From contig JAGMUV010000006.1 of the NCBI GenBank assembly GCA_020744425.1, forward strand, positions 3,348,001-3,412,000: 64,000 bases of DNA, given 5' to 3'. Positions 53,249 through 64,000 of this stretch are shown here, in pieces (position 1 is the stretch's first letter; every line of letters starts with the position of its first letter). This stretch comes from Dactylonectria macrodidyma. Its lineage: Eukaryota; Ascomycota; Sordariomycetes; Hypocreales; Nectriaceae. The position numbers were made by a program, and so were the translations under genes. The notes below the pieces were generated by a model, which ran no database searches, was not told where the DNA came from, and worked only from the letters and a program-made list of their open reading frames with translations.

Positions 53249-53503
53249 GTGTGGATAGAAGCTCTTGATTCTTATCTAACTAACAGTCTTCTAACTGTAT
53301 TTTTTTATACCTAGACATGTGGATGCCTTCCGACTAATACGGAAGCCCGATGGTAGAGCGTATCCGGTGTCCCAGGTCTTAGGTATGTGAATAGCCTCAT
53401 GACAAGACAGCTAGTTGAATCTTTTCAATCTCGGTAGTCAAGATCGTGGCAGGCAACGTTTGCGGCCGAAAAATTGATCTAGATCCTCTAGATTTGGCAG
53501 CAT
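53249..53503. repeat. Dispersed repeat copy B (LTR-like)
   Basis: Same orientation and block order as 38643-38876, with an extra insertion near 53340-53370 and more divergence at the end. It begins about 180 bp after the pyrroline-carboxylate reductase stop codon. Confidence 0.65.
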
Positions 53504-56342
53504 ATGTACGGATGGAAACCGTTGCTGCATTGATGAGAAAGGGCGCATTGGATAACGTACTCCACAAGCGAGTGCAACAAACAAGCGAGTGCAAGGCCTT
53601 TACCGACTTTCGAGATAGGAATTAAGATAAAGACAAAATAACAAAGCTTGTGATCAATTGAAATCAATTGCTATCATCTTCTCTAGATGTCGTAATAGCA
53701 ATTTGGCATGGTTCTTCTGTTATAATCAGTCTTGCCGCATATTCCACAGTCTGTTGCGGAAGGTTTTAGGGCGAAGCAGTCACAGATCTAAATAAGATTT
53801 TTGACACGCGCTGTTTTCCAACACGATGGAGGTGTAGCACATTCCGCAGAATCCTGATACGCCGGCTGATTGCTTTTTTATCATCAACATTCACGACTAC
53901 GCATGAGAATCTTCTTAGCTTATAGAGGCAATCGGAGAACTTGAGCCAGTTAAGCAGAAGGGTAGCAGCTAAAACGTATGATATTCACCACAAAGCTTCC
54001 GTCTAATCTAGCAGAGGATGTCCCTGCCACGAGTTTTGGTAGCACACCGCTGCAGACCGTGATTCATTATTGTAAATTGGTGGCAAATATTCATGTGACA
54101 AAGTACTATCATGACAGGGACGCTGTCAAGCTGATATATCATATAGCAGCAGGTTGTTAGCAGGCGTCATGCAATCAGTCTCCAATGGGCAGCTACTGCC
54201 AAAGCATCTTCGCCCTCGCCGGTTTACTGTTCCAGTTTGCTTCTCCATACTCCATAAAGGGGCTATCTCCAGTGGTATTGGCCCAAGCCGGACTTGCCTG
54301 TTTGACAGGAAGGAAATGTTGTCTTCATATCAAGAAACCCCCCGTGGGCATAATATCACGCAAAGCACATGCTGTCCAAACTTTGGGCATCATGATCTAT
54401 CTCCCTATCATATCCACTGGCATGATTAAGTGCCATTCGTGTTCCATTGCGTGCTACTGGATCCGGACGCTGTTAGAGATACTGGTGCCTGTGTTAACCC
54501 GCTTGTCATCGACTAAGCCACGGAGAGGGTTCCGTTCGCAGTATCTCCATATTGATTCCAGCCTATGTGATCCCATCCCATTGACGTCAGAGGGCCAAAT
54601 ACTCCGCTATGAATTATGTGGGGCCGAGCCATGTCGGTCCTGGTTACTTGATGGAGATTAGCCGTCTTGCAACACCCAAACGGACGAGTATACTACACTC
54701 TCCACACCGGCTTCTTAGATCATAAAACCGTAGCACGCTTCATTTGATCTAAAATACCGAGCAGTCATATAATCCGTATACCCGAGAATTCGCCATTACC
54801 TTGAGACGGGGAGTAGCCGAGCAATCGATCTGACTGGACCAAGTGACCAATAGTCTATTTGCAAATTGGACTCTGCCTTATGGTGATCAGCAATCTTGTA
54901 GGGCGGGCTGCCAAGACCTCAGCTTCTGAAGCTTGGTTGTCCAAATCGGCTTCTTGGTTCATAGACTTTTTGAGCTTGGGCAACTTTTCCATTCGAAAGC
55001 CTATGGAGACGAACTTCATTGGCCAAACTAGATTCCGTGCCACGTCACTCATGGCATGAGTGACATGGACATTCATCTCGTTCAGCTCTCCGCTCTCGAT
55101 CCTGTCGATGTCCGGCTAGCGCTCTAGCTACGCCCACCACCTGTTACTTCAATCATTGGCAGGTATGGCATAAGTGCAGACTTTCCAGAAAGACCGGCTA
55201 TATTGACACAACATGGTTACATACTCACCTTCATCCTCTCGAGGTAAATTCGCCCACGGGTACAAGGTACAACTAGACGTCTATGCTACCATCTATATCT
55301 TCGCAGCTGCTAGATGTTAGTTCACTACACAGATATTGGACAGTACGGAATGCTGGATCCTAGTGTTCACCAACACCACCATGTCCTCGCACATCATCGG
55401 CGTGACCGAACGTGAGGTCGTGCTATCCACTTCTGCCCTCGTCCATGCCACTGTACCTCGTGCATGATTTCGGTTACTCGACACGGGTGAGAGGACTTTT
55501 AAAATGCCGATTTGACTTTTCCTTTGAGTTTCAATTTACCGAGACAGGGTCCTGAACGAATCGCTATGATGAAGAAATAGCGTGAGGGCGTCCTCTCAAA
55601 GGGAGAGCAAATTAGGAATGTGGAGGCGTGAACCTCTTGTTTCGGAAAAACTGGGAAATTGGAAATCCGGGGTGCAGCCCTCTAGAGTGGGCTGGGGTCA
55701 CAGTCCAAGTTTTATTCTAACCGTTTACGGGGAGATTTCTCTTTGGAGCCGAGCTAGCTAAGCTCATTTCGTTGCCACTTCCTAATGGGGCTTCGAGTGC
55801 CTCTGCCTGTCAACCTACTCAGGACGAAGTCCACTGGTTGCATTCCTCACGCCGCCAATGATGGCACATCCGTTGGAAATGAATGGCTCTGAGAAATTAA
55901 TAATCCAGACTCGACGACTGGGGCGCCGTGAGAGGCGCCCGACTGAGGTATCTGGGTCCTTGCGCTACTCCCTGCGGTGTGTATTACCACATGGTCTAGA
56001 TCCATCCCTAACCCCTTCTCACAAGTATGTCTGAGCCGTAAGGGATTGGATCTCCTGTCCTTTTAGTACCCCTTGTAATAATAGATACTTGAGTTTAGTC
56101 CGCCATAGCGCAACGATGCCTAAATGTGTGTCAGTGTTGACTCTCTGTCCAGGTTTTGTGGTCTGTGGCAACCTTGTTATCTTGGGGTAAATCGGAGCCA
56201 GGGAGCACGCTGGTATAGCCGTGGTACTATCTCCTCTCATGCACTTCCCTCCTACATCTAACTTCCTTAGCTGCTAATGTTAAGGATTTGGCCGCCCACA
56301 CACCCAATCTGTTAACACCCACCCGATCCACCAACCTTTGCG
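53504..56342. other. Gene-poor stretch before the LINE
   Basis: 2.8 kb without a supported gene. A plus frame at 54185-54661 (158 codons, hydrophobic start) and a minus frame at 55076-54855 have no recognised family or spliceable neighbours. A stem GGGCGCC/GGCGCCC with a 6-nt loop occurs at 55921-55940. The last several hundred bases may be the 5' UTR of the LINE. Confidence 0.45.
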
Positions 56343-57935
56343 ATGGCCTCTGTGCTAATCGCCCCCATCCCCTTTGATCTGGGGCTTCGAACCCCTCTGC
56401 ACTTCCTTCAGATTGCGAGGGCTACGCTCATCCAGGGTAGCGAATATGACATCTCCGAGGGTCCGATCCAAGGAGAGGCCATTAGTACTCCAACGCCCGC
56501 GCCAGGTCCGGTTCTCTTAGGAGAGGAGACGCACGTCGAAATCAGCATGCAGGATACTTTCGAACCAGCTGCCTTCCTAGAAGACCCTCTCGCAGACCTT
56601 CTCGCAGACCTTCTCGCAGACCTTCTAGCTCAACCTAGCCCTCTGCCTGCCCCCCAGATCAGCCTACAGCCCGGCCCTCAAAGCCCCCCTAGCAGCGATG
56701 TCTTTGAATACAGCAAGGTCTCGGAACCCGCTATCGCCATTAACCTCTCTGCAGCTGTAGCCGGAGTCGCAGCCGAAAGCCAGGCTGTTCTAGATGAAAA
56801 AATGAAGGTCTTCCGGACCTTCTGCGCAGCCTTCGACGAGACAGCGAAGCAGTTCCCGACGGGGCGCATGTTCCGCTTTGCCCAAAAGATGTCCTAGAGC
56901 TTCCTCAGTCATTGGGCAAGTGCTCTGACTGGCGATAGCTAACCGTAACCGCAACCTCAGCTGTAACTGCTAGCAGCTCCGTTACCCCTTCGATCATACG
57001 CTTCTGTAGTCACGGCTAACCTTCTAGTGCGCCTCGCCGCATAGCATGATGAATTCCAAGCAGCCTGAGCCCAGGGGGACGGCCTTGACCCCTAATGATG
57101 ACCCCTTAAGCCCTGCCAGGCCTGGCAACCCCAGGAATAACAGTAGTAAGGAAACCCTGCTATTGCTTATAATAATACTAGGGTCTTCGTATGACTACAT
57201 GAGAAATCCCCTGCTTGGGAAAAGCAACCCTTTGCTATATGAACCCACTTAGCGGATAAGCTAGGCATTAAGCTTGACGCTATTCCGCAAGCATCTAAGA
57301 CTAAGACTGGCTGGGCTATCTGCCTAGCGAACCTTGATATTCGTAATAAGATTATTAATGAAGAAGCCCGCTGAGCTCCGGCTCTAGGCGCTGAGGCTGT
57401 CGAGCTTACGACGAAATGGATTACCTACGTGGTCTCTGAATGCCCTCGGTCCTTAACGGACCTGCTAGGAAAGACTGTAGACTATGAAGCTGCCCTTAAA
57501 GACGAAGTGGAGGCTCAGATAGGCCTGCGGGCTGTTAGCTGCCGCCCGTCCCGTCACGATGACCCCAGCCAACTGACGAAGATATTGCTCATTTCCTTCC
57601 TTGAGCAGCCGAAGCACGCCTTCCGTCTCTTTGGGACGAGTCGGCTAGCGAGACTGATCCGGAAGACCGCTAGACCTAACCAGTGTAACCTCTGCTGGGA
57701 CTACCACTTGCGACATGGCTGCGACCGCACTGCCCGTTGTGTAAGCTGCGGAAGGACCCCCCACGAGGGGATGCCTTGTGAATATGAGACCCAATGCCTC
57801 AATTGCCGAGGCCCTCATGCCTCTGACGATACGAAATGCCCTGCCCGACCCCGACGACAAAACGGCGTCCTGAAGCGACTAACACGGCCGGAAAAGAGAG
57901 GGATCCGGGAAATCGGCGAGAGGCTGTTCCGTTAG
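56343..57935 (+). pseudogene. LINE ORF1 (gag-like), interrupted
   Basis: The first part (56343-56897) starts with an ATG and has Pro-rich sequence and a short tandem repeat (DLLA three times). After several stops the frame resumes at about 57400 and ends with two zinc-knuckle-like motifs, CVSCGRTPHEGMPC (C-x2-C-x4-H-x4-C) and CLNCRGPHASDDTKC, as in RNA-binding ORF1 proteins of Tad-type LINEs. Confidence 0.75.
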
Positions 57936-58077
57936 CTCCACCCGGAGCTAGCCGCAGCCGCAGCCGGGTCGTCTCCGGCCCCCGAGGCCGGGGCCCGGCT
58001 CTCGTCGCCTTGTGAGGCTCTGACCCTACGACCTACGGAAGGAACGCCCCCGCCCTCCCTGAATAAGCGCAGATGAC

Positions 58078-59260
58078 AAGCCCTCAAGACTCTTAAATAA
58101 TAGGACGACCTTCGCAGCAGACTACTAATAAAAGACCATTACGTATCTTTTAAGCTAATGTTAGCAAGGACTTAGCATTACATGATTGTGCGCTAGCCCT
58201 TGCTAATAGAAGCGGATATGATATAATAATGATTTAAGAGCCTTAGACTAGTATGTAGAATAACCGCTATATGACGAAGAACCATACTGTATACTGAACC
58301 TTCTCTCCTGTATTAAACTGGAAGGGAATCAGCACACGCCTAAGGGTTATGACCTATGTATCCCTCTGTAGTAAGCTAAATACTGACCAGCTTAAGCCCA
58401 CGCCTTCTCGAGATATCCTTCTAATACGAGCTTACGGCATCTCTTTCCTTAACATCTATCGCCAGCTGGGCACGCTAGAGACCCTCGATTTCCTTAATAG
58501 CTAGCCAGTCCCTAGCCGGACCCTTATCGCCGGAGACTTTAATGCCTCACACACGCTTTAGTAAGCAGGGCCCTACCGGAACTAAGGGGCCCGGATCGCA
58601 GCCTGGATCGAAGGCAACGATCTCGCTATCCTTAACCAGCCGAACCAACCGACTAATAAATATAAGAACACCCTCGATCTTGCGATCTTAAACATCCCCA
58701 CTGCGTAAGCTAGAGTGGAAGACTATCTCGCAACCAGCTCAGACCATTACACACTTAGTATCTCTCTCCCCGTTTAACTAACGCCCCCGCAAGCCAGCCG
58801 GATCCGGGTCTGGATCGAGGACCCCGACGACCTAGCCCGGCTCGCCGATGCTGTCTCACTAGGGCAGGACTTCCTGCCCACAGCCGCAACAACAGCTGAG
58901 GAACTAGACCACGCGGCAGCCCAGCTGCTTGAGCTCTTACAGGATGCAATTAGGGTCATCGGCCGAAGCCCTCAGCAGAACGGGCGCTCCGCGCCGTAGT
59001 GGACTAAAGACTGCGCCAAGTCCCACGTGCAATACCAAGCAGCTAAGAGACAGGACCCCGAAGAGGACCTGGGGCCCACAACGCTCGCTAGGAAGGACTT
59101 CCGCAAGATCGTCAGGAAAGCAAAAGCTGACTTCTAGAAGAATATTATTAATAACGCTATAACGAACGCTAATATCTTCCGTATCGCCGGATGGGTCCGT
59201 ACCCAAAGCGCCTTCCAGCCCCCGCCCCTTCAGATCAGAGACGAGGTCTTTAAAACGCAA
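58078..59260 (+). pseudogene. LINE endonuclease domain, interrupted
   Basis: Exonuclease-endonuclease-phosphatase remnants are readable through stops: IAGDFNASH (about 58525-58551), TLDLAILN (about 58672) and SDHYTLSISL (58739 on). Stops are frequent, so no protein can be made. Confidence 0.7.
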
Positions 59261-59344
59261 GAGGAGAAAGCAAACGCCCTTCGCAAAGCTACGCTTAAGA
59301 GATGAGACGCAGGGGATGATATTGAGGACCCGTGGGCCCCCTAG

Positions 59345-60562
59345 GTGCCTAATGCCCCTGACCTTCCCTTCTCTACGCTGGTCTTAGCTAAGGAAGCAGA
59401 AGACGTAGTAATAAAGACAGGAAACACATCTCCCGGTGCAGATAACGTAACTATAGCGATTATCCGGGCCTGCTGGCCAGTTATTAGCGAATATATCCAG
59501 TGGCTTTATAAAAGATGTCTCTGCTTAGGGCACTACCTGAAGGCATTTAAAGGCGCGGAGGTTATTATGATCCTAAAGCCCGGAAAGAGGGATCTTTCTT
59601 CCCTGCGCGCTTGGAGACCGATTTCCCTACTTTCCTGCCTTGGCAAGGGACTGGAAAGATTGATCGTAAGACGTCTCGCCTTTGTGGCGATCGACCGGAA
59701 GGTCTTGTATAAGAACCAAGCCGGGGCTCTAACGAAGAGGTCTGCTGTTGACCTCATCGCTGCCCTGGTCTACGACATCGAAGCTGCCCTTGCCTGAGGG
59801 CTCGTCGCGACCTTTGTGATGATGGACGTTCTAGGCGCCTTCGACGCAGTCCTCCGGAACCGGCTCCTGCTACGCCTCTGCCAGCAGGGCTGGCTGGACC
59901 TGCTGGTCCGCTGGGTGGCCTCTTTTATGACAGACCGCACAGCCTGAGTCCACTTCTAAGATGCAGTCACGCCTCTCTCTGCTTTAGAATGCGGTCTCCT
60001 TCAGGGCTCGCCTGTCTCTCCGATCCTTTTCTTGCTTTATACAGAGCCGGTCTATAAGATCAGGATCAAGCCGAACCCTTGCCCTGGGTTTAATCCGGTT
60101 ACTACTATACGCTATGGCTATGTAGATAATATTACCTCTCTCTACATTGGGGATACGCTTCGTGAGACGATAGACGAAGCGGAGACTAATATTGAAGAGA
60201 TTGACTATTAGGGGCTTTATAATGAGGTCAGTTTCGACTCAGCTAAGATGGAGATAATGCACTTCTCGTGGAGATGAGAAGACTGCAGCCTGATGATTGT
60301 ATATAAAGGTCAGACTAAGGAGCCGGAGAAAGCCCTCTACTGGCTGGGTGTCTGGCTGGATAAGAAGCTATCGTTTAAGATACATGTGGAAAAATGGGCG
60401 ATCAAGGCCCGAGCTATCGCTAACCTCCTGCGAGGCCTCGCTAATACAGCCCGCGGTCCTCCCTCTGATAAGGTCCGTCTCGCTATTAAGGCCTGTGTCC
60501 TTCCTGTTCTATTCTACGGGGCCGAGGCCTGGTACCCGGGAAAGACAGCGCCGTCCTTATGA
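59345..60562 (+). pseudogene. LINE reverse transcriptase, interrupted, active site altered
   Basis: Reads NTSPGADNVTIAII, LKAFKGAEVIMILKPGKRDLS-type sequence, WRPISLLSCLGKGLER, then VMMDVLGAFDAV, LLQGSPVSPILFLLY and the YxDD position. Stops lie at 59795-59797 (TGA), 59945-59947 (TGA), 59957-59959 (TAA) and 60209-60211 (TAG). The catalytic tetrad at 60119-60130 reads YVDN instead of Y(A/V)DD, so it would be inactive even without the stops. Confidence 0.85.
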
Positions 60563-60793
60563 GCTGGAGGACCCCAGGTTTCAACCAAGATCGATCACCT
60601 TCTTAACCGCCTTAAATCCGTCTTACATATCAGTATCCGCGCGATCCTTCCAACCTAGAAGACGACCCCATTAGCTGCCCTTTACCGCGAAAGCGGCATT
60701 CCGCCAGTCGAGCAGCTGCTAGATGCTACACGCCTGCGCCACGCAGCCCGGCTCCAGTCCCTGGATCCAAGGCACCCCCTCACAGCTAGGACT

Positions 60794-61837
60794 GTGATTC
60801 CGACCCCTAGGCCAGGCCAGAAGCCGATCTACAAGACCCGACTACAACGAACAGCCCTGCTCCTTCCGCCCTCGCCGCGGCCAGACCTCCTGCAGCGGAA
60901 ATACAGCCCCGCCCAACTACATATACAACCGAAAGACGTCGCCGTCCCCGCTTTCCTCGCCTGGATCGAGACCCTGTCTGAAATAGATCTCATCGTCTAC
61001 TCAGATGGATCCCGATCGTCTGCAGGGGCCGCGGGCTACGGGTACGTCATTCATCGCAACAATCAAAAAATCGGCGAGGGTCTAGGTCGGCTAGGTCCCG
61101 CCGAGGTCTTCGACGCGGAAGTCGCTGGTGCCCTCGCGGGCCTACGGCACGCAACGAGCGTGACTCCATCAGAGCCAGGCTCACGGATTTACATCTGTCT
61201 TGACAACACATCTGCAGCAGCCGGGCTGCTAGGCCAGCCCTCGGAATCCTCTCAGGCCCAGTTCCTAGAGTTCCATTCGATCGCACGAGCCCACGGGGCT
61301 ACATCTGTACGATGGAGCCCTGGCCATAAAGGCATCCCTGGGAACGAGCAGGCCGACAAGCTGGCCAAAGCAGGAACAGAGCTGCCGGAACCACCCGGCC
61401 TGGCTCCGTCCCTTGCTTTTAATAAGCGGAAGGCCAAGGCCCTCCCCAGAACCCTCTTTAAGAGCTGGTGGCAAGACCACGCCCCAGACTCGTACCGATA
61501 CTATCAGCTAGAGGCTACCGCCACTAGCCCAGCTGAATTGCAGCTTCCCCGGAAGACTCTCCGACATCTCTTAGCAGCCCGCTCTGGCTACGGAGACTTT
61601 GCCGCATACCACGAGAGATTTGCCTACGATGACGCACAGCTCGAGTGCTCATGCGGACGGCGGAAATCACCCGACCATCCCTTCTATTGCCGCAAGGTTG
61701 ACCGTCACCATCGGATAAAGTTAGGCCTTTTTCCGAAGCTGACGATTAATCGCGTAATAGGACAAGATTTCGGCAAGTTCGTCGCGATGATAGAGGCAGC
61801 AAAATTCTTCACGGAAATCTGCCTCCATCATCGCTAA
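60794..61837 (+). pseudogene. LINE RNase H domain, still open
   Basis: A 348-codon frame. The Asp-Glu-Asp core is visible: VYSDGSRSSAGAAGYGYVI, DAEVAGALAGL, ICLDNTSAAAGL, followed by RWSPGHKGIPGNEQADKLA. A Cys/His tail (CSCGRRKSPDHPFYC) ends the element's coding part. It is open by chance or selection but has no start context of its own and belongs to the broken ORF2. Confidence 0.85.
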
Positions 61838-62389
61838 GACCTTGTCTTGAGCTCCCGGAAGTAGCGGTGCCAGCCGCTTCGGCCCCAGACCCTAATTCAC
61901 TCTTTTCCCTTTTCCTTTATCTCTTCTATTCATTGGCGTTATCAGAAGGCTTAGCTCGCGAGGCTGGGCCTGCGACGCGCTGCGCTATATAGCAGCTTCG
62001 AATGCGGTTTCCCCCTAGTTCCCCTAAAAATCGGATGATATTACAGTCATCGGGCTGCACCCTGAAAATCCGCTGACGGATATCGGGTTCGAAATAATAG
62101 GTCAAATAGGGCCGCTTAATTGTTAGATGGAAGAGGAAGAAGGATCGCAATTTCGGCTCGTGGAGGGATGTAATTAGACTTACACGTGACATCGGATTGC
62201 GGGTCCGAGCTACGGGCCCGCTGGGCCCGTGGCCCCGGCCCCGGGTCAGTCTTAGCTACGCTATCGGCTCCGGCGGAAGCTAGCTACCCTGTACCTTGGT
62301 TTCTTTAGCTGTAGACTCCAGCCTAGCACGTCGTCTTGCCCTTAAGGGATTCTGTGGACATCTAGATGTCCTCACGACGGTAATTAATC

Positions 62390-62408
62390 AACAACAACAA
62401 CAACAACA
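62390..62408 (+). repeat. (CAA)n tail of the LINE
   Basis: Six CAA units plus one C, at the likely 3' end of the element; LINE tails of this kind mark the priming site. Confidence 0.7.
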
Positions 62409-62476
62409 TATCTCCTCTCATGACGCTCAGTCCCTACAACCCCGGAGCTAAGGTGTGTTGAGTAGTTACCGACAGG

Positions 62477-62484
62477 TATAAAAG
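62477..62484 (+). promoter_or_regulatory. TATA box of the amino acid transporter
   Basis: TATAAAAG, 59 bp before the ATG at 62543 and 69 bp after the LINE tail. Confidence 0.55.
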
Positions 62485-62542
62485 AGTTCTCCTACGCTCT
62501 GTGTCTTCGGGCATCACTTCTCCATCGGCTCAGCTCTACATC

Positions 62543-64000
62543 ATGCCACTTCAGACTATGTCCGAAATATGCCCAACCAAGAAAGACCCCGAAAGAATGG
62601 ACCCTGTTCTTTCGGAGAAGAGTGAAGTCATCGAAGGTGAAATACTCCAGGGGAATACATTTGCCCATGACGCTGTCTTCGGTAACCTCGATAAAGATGG
62701 CCCCAATTACCGAGACGTAAGCATCCTTTCCATTATTTAATAGGTAAGCTAACGCAACTTAGGTCGGGTGGTTAGGCACTGTAGTGCTCATGGTAAAGAC
62801 TCAAATCGGTCTTGGTGTTTTGGCCATTCCATCTGTCTTCGATACAGTGGGACTGATACCTGGCGTCATCCTTCTGTGTGTGATCGGGAGTATGACCACC
62901 TGGTCCAACTACATGGTTGGAGTTTTCAAGCTTCGTCATCGTGAGGTATATGGCATTGATGATGCAGGAGAGCTGATGTTTGGACGTATTGGGCGGGAGG
63001 TCCTTGGGGCTGCATCCTCGCTATGTAGGGTCTCGCTAATGTATCATCGGAATAAAATGCTAACCCGCTTCAGATTTGATTTTCATCGCCGGCTCCGGAA
63101 TGCTGAGCATTTCAATCGGACTAAATGCAATTTCAATTCATGCTGCCTGTACGGCAGCCTTCGTTGCTGTTGCCGCTATTGCCGGATTCATATTTGCCAG
63201 TATCCGGACTCTAGGGCGCATCAGTTGGATAGCATGGGTTGGAGTAGCCTGCATCCTTACTTCCAGTAAGTTAAGCCTTATTCCATATAGCTGTTCCGCA
63301 ATCTAATATGTCTTCTGCAGTCCTCACCGTCACCATCTCTGTTGGGGTTCAAGTTCGTCCTTCTTCTGCACCTCGAGAAGGGGATTGGAAGTCTGACTAC
63401 AAGCTTTTCAACAGCCCCAGTTTTACGGCAGCTATGGCAGCTATTTCATCCCTCGTATTCGCCTACGGCGGTACACCAGCATTTTTTCCCCTCGTTGCCG
63501 AGATGCGCGATCCAACCCAATACACACGAGCGCTCATTGTCTGCCAGAGTGTTGTAACTGTGACTTATGTTGCAATTGGCATCGTTGTTTACTATTACTG
63601 TGGATCTTACGTTGCCTCACCTGCGCTCGGTTCTGCTGGCCCCCTTCTCAAAAGGGTCTGCTATGGCATTGCTCTTCCCGGCTTGGTGGCTACTGTCGTG
63701 CTCTACCTCCACGTAAAAAGCTTCTCAAACTCCTTGCAGCCCAAAAGATAACATACAAATAGTTACCAAGCAAATACATCTTTATTCGCATCTTGCGAGG
63801 ATCAAAGCACCTTGCTAGTAATTCAGTTATCCACTGGGCGACTTGGCTCGGCTGCACATTTGGTGTGACCATGGTAGCATACGTAATCGCCAGTGGCATT
63901 CCTATCTTTGGAAGTCTGACCTCTCTTATTGGTGCCCTTTTAGGTACATTTGTGTGCTTTCAGCCGATGGCATGCATGTGGTTGTACGATAATTGGGCCA
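62543..64000 (+). CDS. Amino acid transporter, AAAP family (Mtr-like), cut by window end
   Basis: Five exons seen (62543-62716, 62763-63024, 63074-63265, 63321-63712, 63763 to the edge); introns 46, 49, 55 and 50 bp; all phases agree. The polar N-terminus is followed by helix 1 with VKTQIGLGVLAIPSVF, GSMTTWSNYMVG, LIFIAGSGMLSISIGLNA, SSLVFAYGGTPAFFPLVAEM and, in the last exon, KYIFIRILRGSKHL and further helices. This is the fungal neutral/aromatic amino acid permease type (Neurospora Mtr, Aspergillus homologues), a plasma-membrane proton symporter. The last donor is weak (GTAAAA), but the join restores the family pattern. Codons through the C-terminus, about 60-100 residues, lie beyond the window. 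Its upstream region is replaced by a LINE at about 135 bp from the ATG. Confidence 0.9.

Larger units (their letters stand above)
56343..62408 (+). mobile_element. Degenerate Tad-like non-LTR retrotransposon (LINE)
   Basis: About 6 kb, colinear with a two-ORF LINE: gag-like ORF1 with zinc knuckles, apurinic-type endonuclease, reverse transcriptase and RNase H in that order, then a 3' UTR and a (CAA)6-type simple tail at 62390-62408. RNase H after the reverse transcriptase is typical of the Tad/I group in fungi. In-frame stops interrupt ORF1, the endonuclease and the reverse transcriptase. The 5' boundary is set at the first ORF1 ATG and the real element may start earlier; no target-site duplication could be fixed. 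Confidence 0.8.

Noticed and set aside
54185..54661. 158-codon plus-strand frame with hydrophobic start
   Set aside because: No recognised family, no splice partners, lies in a decayed region; length is compatible with chance.
55921..55940. GGGCGCC/GGCGCCC hairpin
   Set aside because: No T-run, gene end or repeat context; an isolated short inverted repeat.

Overview
The window is chromosomal DNA of a filamentous ascomycete, most likely a sordariomycete. That placement is inferred from gene content and architecture, not from a marker gene. Genes carry short introns (44 to 145 bp) with GTRNGT-like donors, CTRAY-like branch sites and AG acceptors. Families seen include Zn2Cys6 regulators, LysM proteins, a modular LysM/CBM18/GH18 chitinase, a CorA-like membrane protein and a decayed Tad-like LINE. 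I support 24 protein genes, one of them frameshifted, plus one LysM pseudogene. All splice models were read by eye from frame and splice signals; none is backed by transcripts.

Region 1 (0.25-16.3 kb) is a cell-wall/secretome block. It holds a LysM pseudogene, an intact LysM-CBM18 secreted protein, an unknown gene, a divergent membrane protein resembling protein O-mannosyltransferases (PMT), a 1644-residue GH18 chitinase with its own LysM and CBM18 modules, a rhamnogalacturonan acetylesterase-like SGNH hydrolase and a monocarboxylate-type MFS carrier. The co-location of LysM proteins with a subgroup C chitinase is a known arrangement in mycoparasitic and pathogenic ascomycetes.

Region 2 (17.8-28.5 kb) holds a Zn2Cys6 regulator head-to-head with a short-chain dehydrogenase (SDR), an FAD amino-acid-oxidase-type enzyme, a CorA-like gene broken by a T-run frameshift, an unknown gene with an 11-bp tandem repeat upstream, and a second SDR.

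Region 3 (29.2-53.1 kb) is the most interesting part. It is a run of enzymes of amino- and keto-acid metabolism without any PKS or NRPS: two RidA proteins, a two-cysteine proline racemase/hydroxyproline epimerase homologue, an FMN 2-hydroxyacid oxidase with altered catalytic residues, a GABA-type aminotransferase, a succinate-semialdehyde-type dehydrogenase, a class II aldolase, a ketopantoate-reductase-like enzyme and a pyrroline-carboxylate reductase, with two Zn2Cys6 regulators. Most are arranged as successive head-to-head pairs. I propose a catabolic or nitrogen-salvage cluster for a proline-, hydroxyproline- or omega-amino-acid-related substrate. Two degenerate copies of one dispersed repeat lie in it, at 38.6 and 53.2 kb.

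Region 4 (53-64 kb) is gene-poor. A stop-riddled LINE (ORF1 with zinc knuckles, endonuclease, reverse transcriptase, RNase H) ends only about 135 bp before the start codon of an AAAP-family amino acid transporter that runs off the right edge.
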